NCBI GenBank assembly: GCA_016934825.1
Contig: JAFGSB010000137.1
Coordinates: forward strand, 1 to 34,366
Direction of reading: 5' to 3'
DNA length: 34,366 nt
Source of the DNA: Candidatus Zhuqueibacterota bacterium
Lineage (GTDB): Bacteria > Zhuqueibacterota > Zhuqueibacteria > Residuimicrobiales > Krinioviventaceae
A program made the position numbers and the translations under genes. The notes under the pieces are model-generated. The model was not told the DNA's origin. It did no database searches and saw only the letters and a program-made list of their open reading frames with translations. This document shows positions 26,161-34,366 of the stretch, one piece after another. Positions within the stretch are counted from its first letter, which is position 1. The number at the start of each line of letters is the position of its first letter.

Positions 26161-28314
26161 TTATTCCAAAGTTACCTCGAACAAAATCCCGTCGTATTTT
26201 TCATTCAACTGCACCGGCAGGCCTTTTTCAACCAGCGCCCTGCCCGTTGATTCAAGGATTTCATCTCCTCCGGGGCCTTTTTTTACCGAATACACCGCAT
26301 CCGGCAGTAAACCCGGTATCGTAACGATTCTCGAGTTTTCAATACCGCCCTGCCGGAACACGCCCACAAGTCCGCCGGATTTTGTATCGGTATTGATCCG
26401 CATCCAGCCGTCCCATTGATTTTCCAGCGGTTCACCGAATCCCGGCAGGTCCTGCCGGTACATCATATAATCATGTTTTTTCTGCATATCCCGAAGCCAG
26501 TCGGCCCATTGTTTCAAACGGCTTTGTTTTTCCTCACTTAGCTTTCGCGGATCGCCAAGCATGATGGGTAAGGTACCCGCCAAAGATTTAAACGACAACT
26601 CGGAACCCGGGTCGTCCAGAGTGAGGTTACCGATCACCAGCGACGCCGCCGGCATTGCGGGGGAACGCCACCAGGCCAGATTCCTGATCCGAGAACTGCC
26701 GAGCGGTACGGGCTGTTCAACATTGACGAGCCAATCTCCTTCGGCATGTTTAACCAGTGCGTAATCGACAAGCTGTAATGTTCCCCATGTCTCAAACGTA
26801 CAATCGATAAACAACTCGGGCGCCGTTTTATGCAGATCATCAAACAAGTCCATACATCTCCTGTATATAACAAGAAAAGATTCGTTCCGGTCCCTGTGCA
26901 GAGGATGGTCTTTTGCGTAACAACCCGATACTTCACGATCATAGATATACGCACTGGTGACAATTGTCAGATCAAGCTTGAAATAAGCCAGCCCGTGCTC
27001 CCGGATCAAATCCAGCAATATTTTTTTGATATGGTCGTACCAGCCGGTGGCGAAACAACCGGTAACATACTCCTGCGTGTAAGCTCCGTGCAGGTTCTCC
27101 GGGTCGCCGTTTTTGTCCTGTACAAACCATTCCGGATGCTGTTGATATACCCGGCTGATCGTATCCGCCGTGGTCAAACTGATCCATAGTCCGGGTTTCA
27201 TCCCCAGTGAACGGATATAATCGAAAACCGGTTTCAGGCCGTTGGGAAATTTTTGGGTGTCGATCTCCCAATCTCCCCTGTTGGTCTGCCAGCCGTCGTC
27301 GATAATGAATTCCTCCACGCCGCAGGCGGCCGCGGCGCGCGCCAGTTCTTTGACCAGTTCCTCATTGACATTTGTACGGAACGGGTTCCATGTGTTATAA
27401 ACAAAAACCGGTTTTTCCTGTTTTTTCGCCAGACGGATACCCATATGTTTACGGACAAAATCATTTACCGGTCCATTCATGACTGAAAAGGGATCATCAG
27501 TATCGGAATATAGCGCGATAAAGACCCAGGGACTTTTCCATTCCTCGCCGGGTTTCAGCCATTTCCGGAAAGCATAATCCTGTCCCGTGTGCGTCAAGCC
27601 AATCGTTGCGGAACTGCCGTCGACATATGCAGAGGTTCTTTTGATCACACCGGGGGCCTCATTACCCAGAACAATCCCCTTGCGGCCCCTTATATCGTGG
27701 ACAATGACCGCCGGATCGTTCCAGTTGCCCACGTATGGCCCCAATCGTCTTTGCCGTGCATAGTTGGTCATAATCCAGGAGTGGGTATCGCCCCGGCGTA
27801 ATTTAAAATATTCCACATCCAATGACTCAATTTTTATATCATCCTTTCCTCTATTCAGAAAAGCTATATTTTTTCGTATCACCGGTAACCCAGGATATAA
27901 TAAATAGGTGATTGTAACTTCAAGGTTCTCCAATTCATTTTCCAAACCACGAATTGTAACGGCGGCACCCTGACCCATATTTTCATCCTGTACCGATTCC
28001 TGTTTGACAAGCTGCCAGGGCCCGGAACCGGCAACGCCCTTTTCGTTGAGCTCAAAATAAAACTCATCCGCGCCGGACCCGATAAAACCAGGATCACTTC
28101 CAAGGGCCAACTCTGTGGTTGATACTGAATTCCCAGAAAACACAACCGTTCTCCGGACCACATCGTTATCGATGGTCAACGTATCGCCGTCCCATTTTAC
28201 AACACTTTTACCCTGACAGGGCAGAGTGAGAATCAAGAGCAATAAAACACATTGGATTTTTAGAATATATCGATTGGTTTGCGTAATTTTAATAAAAAAT
28301 CGTTTAACATTCAT
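26161..28314 (-). CDS. GH36-type alpha-galactosidase
   Basis: 717 aa from the ATG at 28314, chosen for its GGAAAGGGA ribosome site and because it opens a signal peptide (ILKIQCVLLLLILTLPCQG); the frame is open 32 codons further up. An N-terminal beta-supersandwich (to ~300) precedes a TIM barrel. Barrel motifs match GH36: FVYNTWNPF, IIDDGWQTNRGDW (Asp339-Asp340-Gly-Trp), GMKPGLWIS, and the nucleophile Asp448 in YFKLDLT. The acid/base is probably Asp527 in HAEGDW. A small beta domain ends the protein. Retaining hydrolysis of terminal alpha-galactosides outside the cytoplasm is expected; alpha-GalNAc activity occurs in the same family. It fits with the GH97, GH109-type and galactokinase-like genes. 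Confidence 0.9.
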   Translation of the reverse strand: MNVKRFFIKITQTNRYILKIQCVLLLLILTLPCQGKSVVKWDGDTLTIDNDVVRRTVVFSGNSVSTTELALGSDPGFIGSGADEFYFELNEKGVAGSGPWQLVKQESVQDENMGQGAAVTIRGLENELENLEVTITYLLYPGLPVIRKNIAFLNRGKDDIKIESLDVEYFKLRRGDTHSWIMTNYARQRRLGPYVGNWNDPAVIVHDIRGRKGIVLGNEAPGVIKRTSAYVDGSSATIGLTHTGQDYAFRKWLKPGEEWKSPWVFIALYSDTDDPFSVMNGPVNDFVRKHMGIRLAKKQEKPVFVYNTWNPFRTNVNEELVKELARAAAACGVEEFIIDDGWQTNRGDWEIDTQKFPNGLKPVFDYIRSLGMKPGLWISLTTADTISRVYQQHPEWFVQDKNGDPENLHGAYTQEYVTGCFATGWYDHIKKILLDLIREHGLAYFKLDLTIVTSAYIYDREVSGCYAKDHPLHRDRNESFLVIYRRCMDLFDDLHKTAPELFIDCTFETWGTLQLVDYALVKHAEGDWLVNVEQPVPLGSSRIRNLAWWRSPAMPAASLVIGNLTLDDPGSELSFKSLAGTLPIMLGDPRKLSEEKQSRLKQWADWLRDMQKKHDYMMYRQDLPGFGEPLENQWDGWMRINTDTKSGGLVGVFRQGGIENSRIVTIPGLLPDAVYSVKKGPGGDEILESTGRALVEKGLPVQLNEKYDGILFEVTLE

Positions 28315-28599
28315 TTCAAATCCCTTTCCATTAATGACACGTTCATATAAAAAACAGTTTATTACATTAAAAGAAATTATGGTTTTATTTGTTTTGTTCA
28401 ATTCATTCACTGTAAAAGGAATATCCTGCTCTTCAGAATCGACAATCCGTATTTTAACGCCCTTGTATAATTTTCAAATACCCTTTGCTCGGGTACCGGG
28501 CTGAAAAGCTTTTAGCTGTGGCTTCCATTCCGTTTTTCGCAATAAAATAGTACGGTCATTAATGAATAAATCCTAATCCATATTAACAGTATAACAAAT

Positions 28600-29973
28600 C
28601 TATCCCGCGATGTTTGCGTTCAGCTCTTTCGCCATAGCCTTTAATTTTTGATCCAGTTTCGCGGCCAGGTCCGGAAACCTGTCCACCACATTATATTTTT
28701 CAGCCGGGTCGACATCCAGGTCATACAATTCACGAAGCGGTTTGTTGTTTTTATCATTCTCCTGCCCGGTCAGACGGTATTTCCACTTTCCTTCCCGAAC
28801 CGCCTGTAAATTATAGCCGGTCATATAATAGAACACTTTCATCGGGGAGCCGGTTTCACCTTTGAGCAGCGGTAAAATATCCAGGCCATCGATCACGCGG
28901 TCAGCAGGCACCTCAGCGCCGCAAACCTTGAGTATCGTCGTGAACAGGTCCATCGTATTGGCCGGTTCGGCTATTTCCTGGTCCGCCGGTATGACGCCCG
29001 GCCATCTTGCGATGCCCGGAACCCGGTGCCCGCCCTCATAGGTTGTTCCCTTGGCCCCGCGCAGCAAACCGGGTGAACCGGCATGCCATTTCTCGATCCC
29101 CTGTTGCAGCATTCTGGGCGGCATATTGCACCAGGGACCGTTATCACTGGTAAATATAACGAGCGTATTGTTATCGATCCCAAGTTCTTTTAATGTCTGC
29201 AAGATTGTCCCGGCGCTCCAGTCAATAGTCTCGATCACATCCCCGTATAAACCGGCCCGTGACGTGCCGCTGAATTTCCCGGACGCCCGAACCGGCAGGT
29301 GCGGCATGGTATAGGGCAGATACAGAAAAAACGATTCATCCTTTGCCGATCTGATGAATTTGACGGCCTCCTCCGTATAACGTTCCGTCAGGGTTTCCTG
29401 TTCTACCGGATGTTCGATGGGTTCCAGATCACGGTACAACTGCAGCGGCTTGTCCGTTTTGACCCAGGGCGGCATCATATCATTGCTGTATAACAGCCCG
29501 TAATATGAATCAAATCCACGCGACGTAGGCATGAACTCTTTTTTGGCATGGCCGATATGCCATTTGCCGATAGCCATTGTCCTGTAACCGGCTTTTTTAA
29601 GCGCTTCGGGCATAGTAATTTCCGATTCGGGGAGCCCGTTTTCCGAATCCGGACCAAGCACACGCGGCATCCCGCAGCGCAGGGGATATCGTCCGGTCAA
29701 CAATGCGGCCCGCGACGGGGAACACAACGCGGCGGTCGAATAAAATGAGGTCATGCGGATACCTTCACGGGCCATTTGGTCCAGAAAAGGTGTCTTAATG
29801 GTGGGATGGCCGTAGCAGCCCAGGTCGCCGTAGCCCAGATCGTCCGCGAACAATAAGACGATATTCGGGGTCCCGGTTCTTTTCCGCGTGCAACTCAAAC
29901 CGCCCATGACAACAGCCGCGGTTCCCGCGGCAATTAAACTCAAAAACTGACGACGTTCAAATGTTAAAGACAT
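28600..29973 (-). CDS. Type I sulfatase (arylsulfatase A-like), exported lipoprotein
   Basis: 457 aa. The N-terminus has a twin-arginine-like ERRQFLSLIAAG signal and a lipobox (GGLSC, Cys28), so it is likely an envelope lipoprotein. Sulfatase motifs are complete: NIVLLFADDLGYGD with metal-binding Asp44/Asp45, Cys84-Ser-Pro-Ser-Arg (the Cys to be converted to formylglycine), LLTGRYP, IGKWHIGH and TSDNGPW. The C-terminal subdomain ends LYDLDVDPAEKYNVVDRFPD. It should remove sulfate esters from a glycan; the position attacked cannot be read from the sequence. A maturation enzyme (anSME or FGE) must be encoded elsewhere. Upstream of the GH36 gene with a 285-nt gap that I see nothing in. Confidence 0.93.
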   Translation of the reverse strand: MSLTFERRQFLSLIAAGTAAVVMGGLSCTRKRTGTPNIVLLFADDLGYGDLGCYGHPTIKTPFLDQMAREGIRMTSFYSTAALCSPSRAALLTGRYPLRCGMPRVLGPDSENGLPESEITMPEALKKAGYRTMAIGKWHIGHAKKEFMPTSRGFDSYYGLLYSNDMMPPWVKTDKPLQLYRDLEPIEHPVEQETLTERYTEEAVKFIRSAKDESFFLYLPYTMPHLPVRASGKFSGTSRAGLYGDVIETIDWSAGTILQTLKELGIDNNTLVIFTSDNGPWCNMPPRMLQQGIEKWHAGSPGLLRGAKGTTYEGGHRVPGIARWPGVIPADQEIAEPANTMDLFTTILKVCGAEVPADRVIDGLDILPLLKGETGSPMKVFYYMTGYNLQAVREGKWKYRLTGQENDKNNKPLRELYDLDVDPAEKYNVVDRFPDLAAKLDQKLKAMAKELNANIAG

Positions 29974-30081
29974 GATCGAACCTCCCAGGTATTTTTCAAA
30001 TTTAAAATAATCTCCCGGATTGTAATCCTAAAAACCTTACACAACTCTATTCCCCGATTTAAACTCCTGCCCATTTAAAAT

Positions 30082-30128
30082 AAAAAGAGGTGGACGAGAA
30101 TTTTCATATCTCTTAATCCACTCTTTTT
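30082..30128 (-). terminator. Terminator of the LacI/rhamnose isomerase/transporter operon
   Basis: An inverted repeat AAAAAGAGgTGGA (30082-30094) with TCCACTCTTTTT (30117-30128), one bulged G, 22-nt loop. On the minus strand the stem is followed by TTTTTATTTT. It lies about 90 nt past the last gene of the operon. Confidence 0.65.
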
Positions 30129-30216
30129 AAATATAACCTAAAATTATAAACGGGACAATATAATCATATATAAATTATCATATATAAACGCAGGAAATTT
30201 ACAAAAGCAGCACAGA

Positions 30217-30417
30217 TCAAACATTCTCTTTACGGTTTCGGGGAATCAACCAGAATGGAGAAAAAACAAACCAGACAACTGTAAAAACATTTGTCCATGC
30301 TATGTAGATTTCTTTGCTTTGATGTCCGCGAAACACCTGAATCGCAAAAAAAATAATAACCAACAACGACAGCGATGAAATATATGGCGCTACTTTTCTT
30401 AATATTTTTTCTGTCAT
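30217..30417 (-). CDS. Small two-helix membrane protein (possible transporter partner)
   Basis: 66 aa from the ATG at 30417 (GGAG ribosome site 6 nt upstream); the frame is open further but those ATGs lie inside the transporter gene without ribosome sites. Two predicted membrane helices: APYISSLSLLVIIFFAIQVF and IYIAWTNVFTVVWFVFSPFW, then a basic tail (RNRKENV). It starts 16 nt after the stop of the NCS1-type transporter and is the last gene of its operon. I do not recognise a family. Context suggests a small accessory subunit of the transporter, as seen for other solute symporters (inference). Confidence 0.7.
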   Translation of the reverse strand: MTEKILRKVAPYISSLSLLVIIFFAIQVFRGHQSKEIYIAWTNVFTVVWFVFSPFWLIPRNRKENV

Positions 30418-30433
30418 AATATTCTCCATTCGC

Positions 30434-31813
30434 CTAAGAAGTTTTATCACTTTCTTTACCTGATACGACAAAAGTCAGAGTGATATATAGTATTTGGGCA
30501 ATAAAATAACCCGGCAGCCATTTAAAGAACATATGAATAGGTAATAAAAATACAATAACCAGCGACCCGATCCATGCGATCAGCGAGGGCCAGTTAATAA
30601 ATAATTTCATTTTTTCCGCCCTGTATTGCTGCAGCCCCAGTCTTGGAATGATCCAGTGCTCGGCAAACACTACGGCGCCGATCGGCATGAGGATCAAACC
30701 GTACAGCGCGACAAAGTCCAAAAGCCGCATAAAAACAACCGGGAAACAGGCCACAATGGATGTGACCACTCCGGCAACCAGAGTGACCCGCCAGCGCGCC
30801 CAGTTGGGTGTGACCACCTGCAGCGCCAGCCCGGCCCTGTACATGGTGGGATTGGACGTCGTCCATCCGGCGATAACCACGGCAACAGCCCCGGCAAAAC
30901 CCGCGGCCGTGAATGCCATCATTCCGGGGTTCATTTCACGGGCCACGGCGGCCACCATAATACCGGAACACACCCAGGCCAGAAAATGTCCAGGGTACAT
31001 TCCGAAAGCGCTGAAAAATCCGTATTTCCAGTTTTTGGCGTATCTCAGTGTGGCCATATCCGACAAACCGACATGCATCGCCAGGTTCGCAAACCAGGCG
31101 AAAAACATGATGTGCCAGAAGGTATATTTTTCCTGTCCGGCCTCGGGAATGCCGGTCCAAATTTTGGTTTTTGCGACATGCCAGAAATCACCCAGGCTGT
31201 TGACCTGCCCGAGGCTCGGCAGTAAAGCCAGGGCTCCGGCAATAAATATCGCAAACAGCCAGGGCGAACAAACCGAAGAAAATTTACTGACTTTATCAAA
31301 TCCCCAGATAGCAAAAAGCGTCACAACTCCGCCTACGATCAGGGTGATAACGACCCAGCTCACGCTGTTCGGTAATACATCCGTAAGCGCCGGAGTGGGA
31401 GTATTAAACGCCAGACCAACGGCTGTTGATGATACCGAGATCATCGCCCCGGCAAGTATACAATAAAGAAACGCATTGGCAATATTGTAAATAAAAGTAA
31501 CACCGGGACCGCAAATCTTTTTCAAATACCAGTAAAGCGTTAAACGTGTCCGCACCGCAATCGGTGCAACGAGAAAAGCCCATGACAATACGGCCATCAG
31601 GTTGCCCAGCAAAAGACCCCAAAACAGATCCGCCGCGGCAACGCCGTGGATGACAAACATGGGGCCAATGACAAATTCCGTGGCCGCCACATGTTCTCCC
31701 GCGAACAGTCCGATAAATTTACCCGGACCTTGTAATTTATTCTCGGTTACCGGTTGACGATCAAATTCAAACAGCGCATCCAGTCTTTGTGTCAAAGTTT
31801 TAGAAGCTGCCAT
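30434..31813 (-). CDS. NCS1-type (purine/cytosine permease-like) secondary transporter
   Basis: 459 aa, about 12 membrane helices. Start ATG at 31813 with GAG about 9 nt upstream. N-terminal FIGLFAGEHVAATEFVIGP and the helix 1/6-8 pattern (TFWHIMFFAWFANLAMHVGLSD; AGWTTSNPTMYRAGLAL) resemble the NCS1/LeuT-fold cytosine-purine permease family, which couples solute uptake to H+ or Na+. In this operon it follows L-rhamnose isomerase by 60 nt and a LacI regulator, so the cargo may be L-rhamnose or a related sugar rather than a nucleobase. That is an inference: known NCS1 members move nucleobases, vitamins, hydantoins and similar solutes. Confidence 0.8.
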   Translation of the reverse strand: MAASKTLTQRLDALFEFDRQPVTENKLQGPGKFIGLFAGEHVAATEFVIGPMFVIHGVAAADLFWGLLLGNLMAVLSWAFLVAPIAVRTRLTLYWYLKKICGPGVTFIYNIANAFLYCILAGAMISVSSTAVGLAFNTPTPALTDVLPNSVSWVVITLIVGGVVTLFAIWGFDKVSKFSSVCSPWLFAIFIAGALALLPSLGQVNSLGDFWHVAKTKIWTGIPEAGQEKYTFWHIMFFAWFANLAMHVGLSDMATLRYAKNWKYGFFSAFGMYPGHFLAWVCSGIMVAAVAREMNPGMMAFTAAGFAGAVAVVIAGWTTSNPTMYRAGLALQVVTPNWARWRVTLVAGVVTSIVACFPVVFMRLLDFVALYGLILMPIGAVVFAEHWIIPRLGLQQYRAEKMKLFINWPSLIAWIGSLVIVFLLPIHMFFKWLPGYFIAQILYITLTFVVSGKESDKTS

Positions 31814-31873
31814 TCCTAATTCTCGCGTTATGTTAGTAGCTCTGCCATTTAAAAGAAATTTTTTGTTTTTGGA

Positions 31874-33097
31874 TCAAAAACGTTCTTTTTCAATTTGCTG
31901 CTGATAACCGCTTTCCACATAAGCCATAACCGGATCGAAGGGCAGGTTTTTCTCCTGCCTGACAGCGAATAATATAGGCCGAACATCGGCATTTAAAATG
32001 GCGTTATTAAAAAAACGATTGGCAAGAATAATTTCATCATTTTTTTGAAATTCCTCAAGCCGGGCAGGATCAACAAGCGAAGCCCGGGCAAGGGCAATCT
32101 GTAACGAATCGACCGTATGCAAAATAGCATGTATCCGGTTCTCCCTGCTGCTGCATTGATCTATCATAAAAGCCCAGTTCTTCTGTGAATTTTGGTTAAA
32201 AATAACATCCCCCGTCACGAGTTCATAAAATATTCTGGCTATTTCACCGTTTGGTTCAACAGCATGGTCATCGTCGGCGGCATAGCGGGTATTAAAATGA
32301 AAACCGCATTTCATTCCGGAACAGATCAGGCGGGCAACAATCTGTTCAATATTCGTACCATGATGATGGTGTCCCAGGTCTACGAGTACGCCGGCATTAT
32401 CGCCCATTTTCATGGCCGCCATATACGCGCTGCCCCAATCGGACAAAACCGTACTGTAGGTCCCCGGCTCAAAAACTTTATATTCAATAAGGATCGTCAC
32501 GTCCTTATCGATCTTTTGCCGGATGTCCTGCAATGAATCGAATAAGATTTCCTGGGCTTTTTTCAATTCAACCTGTCCGGGATATAATGAACCGTCCGGC
32601 AGCCAGAGTGTTATTAATTTATTCCCGAATTTACCGGCAATTGTCCCGGCTAAAATTGTCTGGTTAATATATCTTTGTACGGTCTGTTTTTCAGTCGCAG
32701 ATAAACTGCCGCGTTCCGATCCCTTTAAAAAGTAGGTCGGATTGATCGCCCCGATTTTCATTCCCCGAGAGCGGGATTCTTTGGCCACCTCTTCAGCAAC
32801 GGCTATATCACCCTCTTTACCGTCACGGGAGAAATCCCATAAAATGTGCATGGCCACGGTATCGGTCGCGCCGGTTAACTTGTGCACTATCGCGGCATCA
32901 TCCAGTTTTTCCCGAACATTACGCGCGGCGCCGGGCGGCATATAATCGCCGAAACGTCCCCCGCCAAACCGGCCGAATATCCAGCTTGGAATTTCCACTT
33001 TAAAATTTCTAACATTTTCAATTGCTTTTTTTACAGTTAAAGTCCCAAACTCCGATTCCAATGACTGCATACCAAAATTCATGTGCTTTTCTGTCAT
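31874..33097 (-). CDS. rhaI: L-rhamnose isomerase (RhaI, Pseudomonas stutzeri-type)
   Basis: 407 aa TIM-barrel sugar isomerase of the xylose-isomerase-like superfamily. It matches the P. stutzeri-type L-rhamnose isomerase rather than the E. coli RhaA family: LWLPDGSLYPGQ (164-175), Glu205 in IEYKVFEP, TVLSDWG, Asp240 in LVDLGHHHHGTNIEQ, His267 in GFHFNTRY and the DDD at 275-277. Those Glu/Asp/His/Asp positions are the family's two-metal site. It interconverts L-rhamnose and L-rhamnulose in the cytoplasm; these enzymes are promiscuous and also take L-lyxose, D-allose and others. AGGAAG ribosome site. It follows the LacI gene by 42 nt. No rhamnulose kinase or aldolase gene is seen inside the window. 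Confidence 0.92.
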   Translation of the reverse strand: MTEKHMNFGMQSLESEFGTLTVKKAIENVRNFKVEIPSWIFGRFGGGRFGDYMPPGAARNVREKLDDAAIVHKLTGATDTVAMHILWDFSRDGKEGDIAVAEEVAKESRSRGMKIGAINPTYFLKGSERGSLSATEKQTVQRYINQTILAGTIAGKFGNKLITLWLPDGSLYPGQVELKKAQEILFDSLQDIRQKIDKDVTILIEYKVFEPGTYSTVLSDWGSAYMAAMKMGDNAGVLVDLGHHHHGTNIEQIVARLICSGMKCGFHFNTRYAADDDHAVEPNGEIARIFYELVTGDVIFNQNSQKNWAFMIDQCSSRENRIHAILHTVDSLQIALARASLVDPARLEEFQKNDEIILANRFFNNAILNADVRPILFAVRQEKNLPFDPVMAYVESGYQQQIEKERF

Positions 33098-33139
33098 CTG
33101 TCTTCCTGTTTGAATAATAACATTTCTGTCAATTGACTT

Positions 33140-34201
33140 TCAATCTATCCCGCTATCATGGATATTGCTGATAATACGACTTTTTACTCCGATTTCATGG
33201 TATATTAATTTTGTCTGAATGATTTTATGTTCAGGTTTTTCCAACAATGACGGATTTTTTATAAGATTTATCACCATTTGAACTGCGGTTAACCCCATTT
33301 TATAAGGGAATTGATATACGGTTAAAAAAGGGACGCCAAGCCTTGCGACAATATCATTATCGCCAAATTCCGCCAGGGCAATATCTCCGGGAATGGACAA
33401 TTGGGAATTCAAAATAGTCCGGCCTGCCCCATAAGCGACCAGTCCACCTATACACATAACAGCATCTACGGGTATCTTGGAGTCCAGCACCTGCTGCATT
33501 TTACGGCTCGAGTCATTTTCTTCAATTTCACACGCGACAACACGTCTGGGTTCAAAATCGATATTAAAATGTTTGAGCGCTTTCCGATACCCGCGATAAC
33601 GCCCTTTTGCCACCGACAACGTATCCGTCGGACCCAGAAAAAGAATATTTCTTCTGCCGTCCTGAACAAGATGTTCTATGACTTTAAAAGCCGCGCCTTC
33701 ATCATCGATCGTTACGGAATGAAAATTAAAATTATCCACAAAACGGTCGTAACTCACAAAAGGGACTCCGCGTTCTGCAATCCGGGTCAGTATATTATGG
33801 TTTTTTATACCGGGAACGGCATTTATCAAAATTCCATCAACCGCAAGCGCGGACAAAAATTCAAGATTTCGTCTTTCATTATCAAAACTTTCATCATTCA
33901 CAACAATAATCGCTTCGTATCCCTGACGCCGTGCCTCTTCATAAATACCGCGAGTGACCTCTGAAAAAAAGGATATTCTTAAATTTGGCACAATTACTCC
34001 CAACATGAAACTGCGCTGGCTGACCAAACTCCGGGCCATCAGGTTGGGCCGATAACCTAATTCTTCAGCCAGTGCTTTTACTTTTTTTCGTGTGGTTTCG
34101 GAAATATCATCACTATCCCGTAAGGCCTTTGAAATTGTTGCCGGAGTCATACCCATTAATTTGGCGATATGTTTCAGAGTTACTTTTTTATTAAAAGACA
34201 T
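33140..34201 (-). CDS. LacI-family transcriptional regulator
   Basis: 353 aa. N-terminal helix-turn-helix VTLKHIAKLMGMTPATISKAL (7-27) and hinge region LGYRPNLMARSL (48-59), then a periplasmic-binding-protein-type sensor: LGVIVPNLRISFFSEVTRGI (67-86), VDGILINAVPG, GVPFVSYDRFVDN, DAVMCIGGLVAYGA, LAEFGDNDI. A GAGGA ribosome site lies 12 nt before the ATG. First gene of the operon with rhaI, the transporter and the small membrane protein, so it probably represses this operon in response to rhamnose or a downstream metabolite. No clear operator found in the 165 nt upstream that I can see; an AT-rich palindrome lies near 34285. Confidence 0.93.
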   Translation of the reverse strand: MSFNKKVTLKHIAKLMGMTPATISKALRDSDDISETTRKKVKALAEELGYRPNLMARSLVSQRSFMLGVIVPNLRISFFSEVTRGIYEEARRQGYEAIIVVNDESFDNERRNLEFLSALAVDGILINAVPGIKNHNILTRIAERGVPFVSYDRFVDNFNFHSVTIDDEGAAFKVIEHLVQDGRRNILFLGPTDTLSVAKGRYRGYRKALKHFNIDFEPRRVVACEIEENDSSRKMQQVLDSKIPVDAVMCIGGLVAYGAGRTILNSQLSIPGDIALAEFGDNDIVARLGVPFLTVYQFPYKMGLTAVQMVINLIKNPSLLEKPEHKIIQTKLIYHEIGVKSRIISNIHDSGID

Positions 34202-34366
34202 CTATTTTTACAATCCTCTATTTTTGTTCACATTTCAGCCATTACATTCCATTACTTCAGATTCAATCATTCGAGACCGGGTAAAAATATTTTCACTGAC
34301 CGCTTTTGAAAAATTTACCATGTTCTATACAAATTATTAACCGGGGTGTAAATCCAAACCCGGTAA

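Noticed and set aside
30648-31466. 272-codon + strand frame opposite the NCS1-type transporter gene
   Set aside because: It mirrors a real membrane-protein gene with clear family motifs and has no own ribosome site or recognisable domain.
1-34366. CRISPR array, tRNA/rRNA genes, insertion sequences, toxin-antitoxin or defence genes
   Set aside because: No spaced direct repeats, cloverleaf-like segments, transposase motifs or small toxin pairs were recognised on either strand by reading.

Overview
The window looks like a chromosomal segment of a Gram-negative FCB-group bacterium, more likely Calditrichota/KSB1/Ignavibacteria-like than Bacteroidetes proper. Three exported proteins end in the 'NPFNP' type IX secretion (T9SS) sorting domain of that group. 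One promoter is a perfect sigma-70 match (TTGACA, 17 bp, TATAAT), not the TTTG/TAnnTTTG type of Bacteroidetes. Several enzymes carry twin-arginine or lipoprotein signals. The phylum assignment is an inference from these traits.

Left part (1-10.5 kb). Three tandem + strand genes (53-6575) encode large surface proteins with an N-terminal VIT-like domain, a von Willebrand A (VWA)-like domain and a C-terminal T9SS signal; only the first keeps an intact metal-binding MIDAS motif. A convergent pentapeptide-repeat gene (6673-7320) follows. Next is a compact + strand operon (7580-10409): a regulator with two MerR-like domains, a cobalamin-binding-type radical SAM enzyme and a TrhA/hemolysin III (PAQR-like) membrane protein, driven by the sigma-70 promoter and ending near a hairpin at 10477-10501.

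Right part (10.6-34.2 kb). Every called gene is on the minus strand. First comes a chemoreceptor whose sugar-binding-protein fold lies on the cytoplasmic side and appears circularly permuted, with the canonical C-terminal half placed before the N-terminal half. The rest is a carbohydrate-use island: GH97 glycosidase, GH109-type enzyme, galactokinase-like GHMP kinase, a translationally coupled set of DUF4434 protein / AGE-family epimerase / AAC(3)-like acetyltransferase, a DUF5916/CBM9-like outer-membrane protein, a GH36-type alpha-galactosidase, a sulfatase, and a LacI regulator / L-rhamnose isomerase / NCS1-type transporter / small two-helix membrane protein operon. Two decayed genes lie in the island (TAT-signal remnant 15767-16189, sulfatase remnant 25658-26048).

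Inferred job of the island: de-sulfation and trimming of a galactose-, GalNAc- and rhamnose-containing glycan, then uptake and phosphorylation or isomerisation of the monosaccharides. No SusC/SusD pair is visible. No tRNA, rRNA, insertion sequence or CRISPR array was seen.
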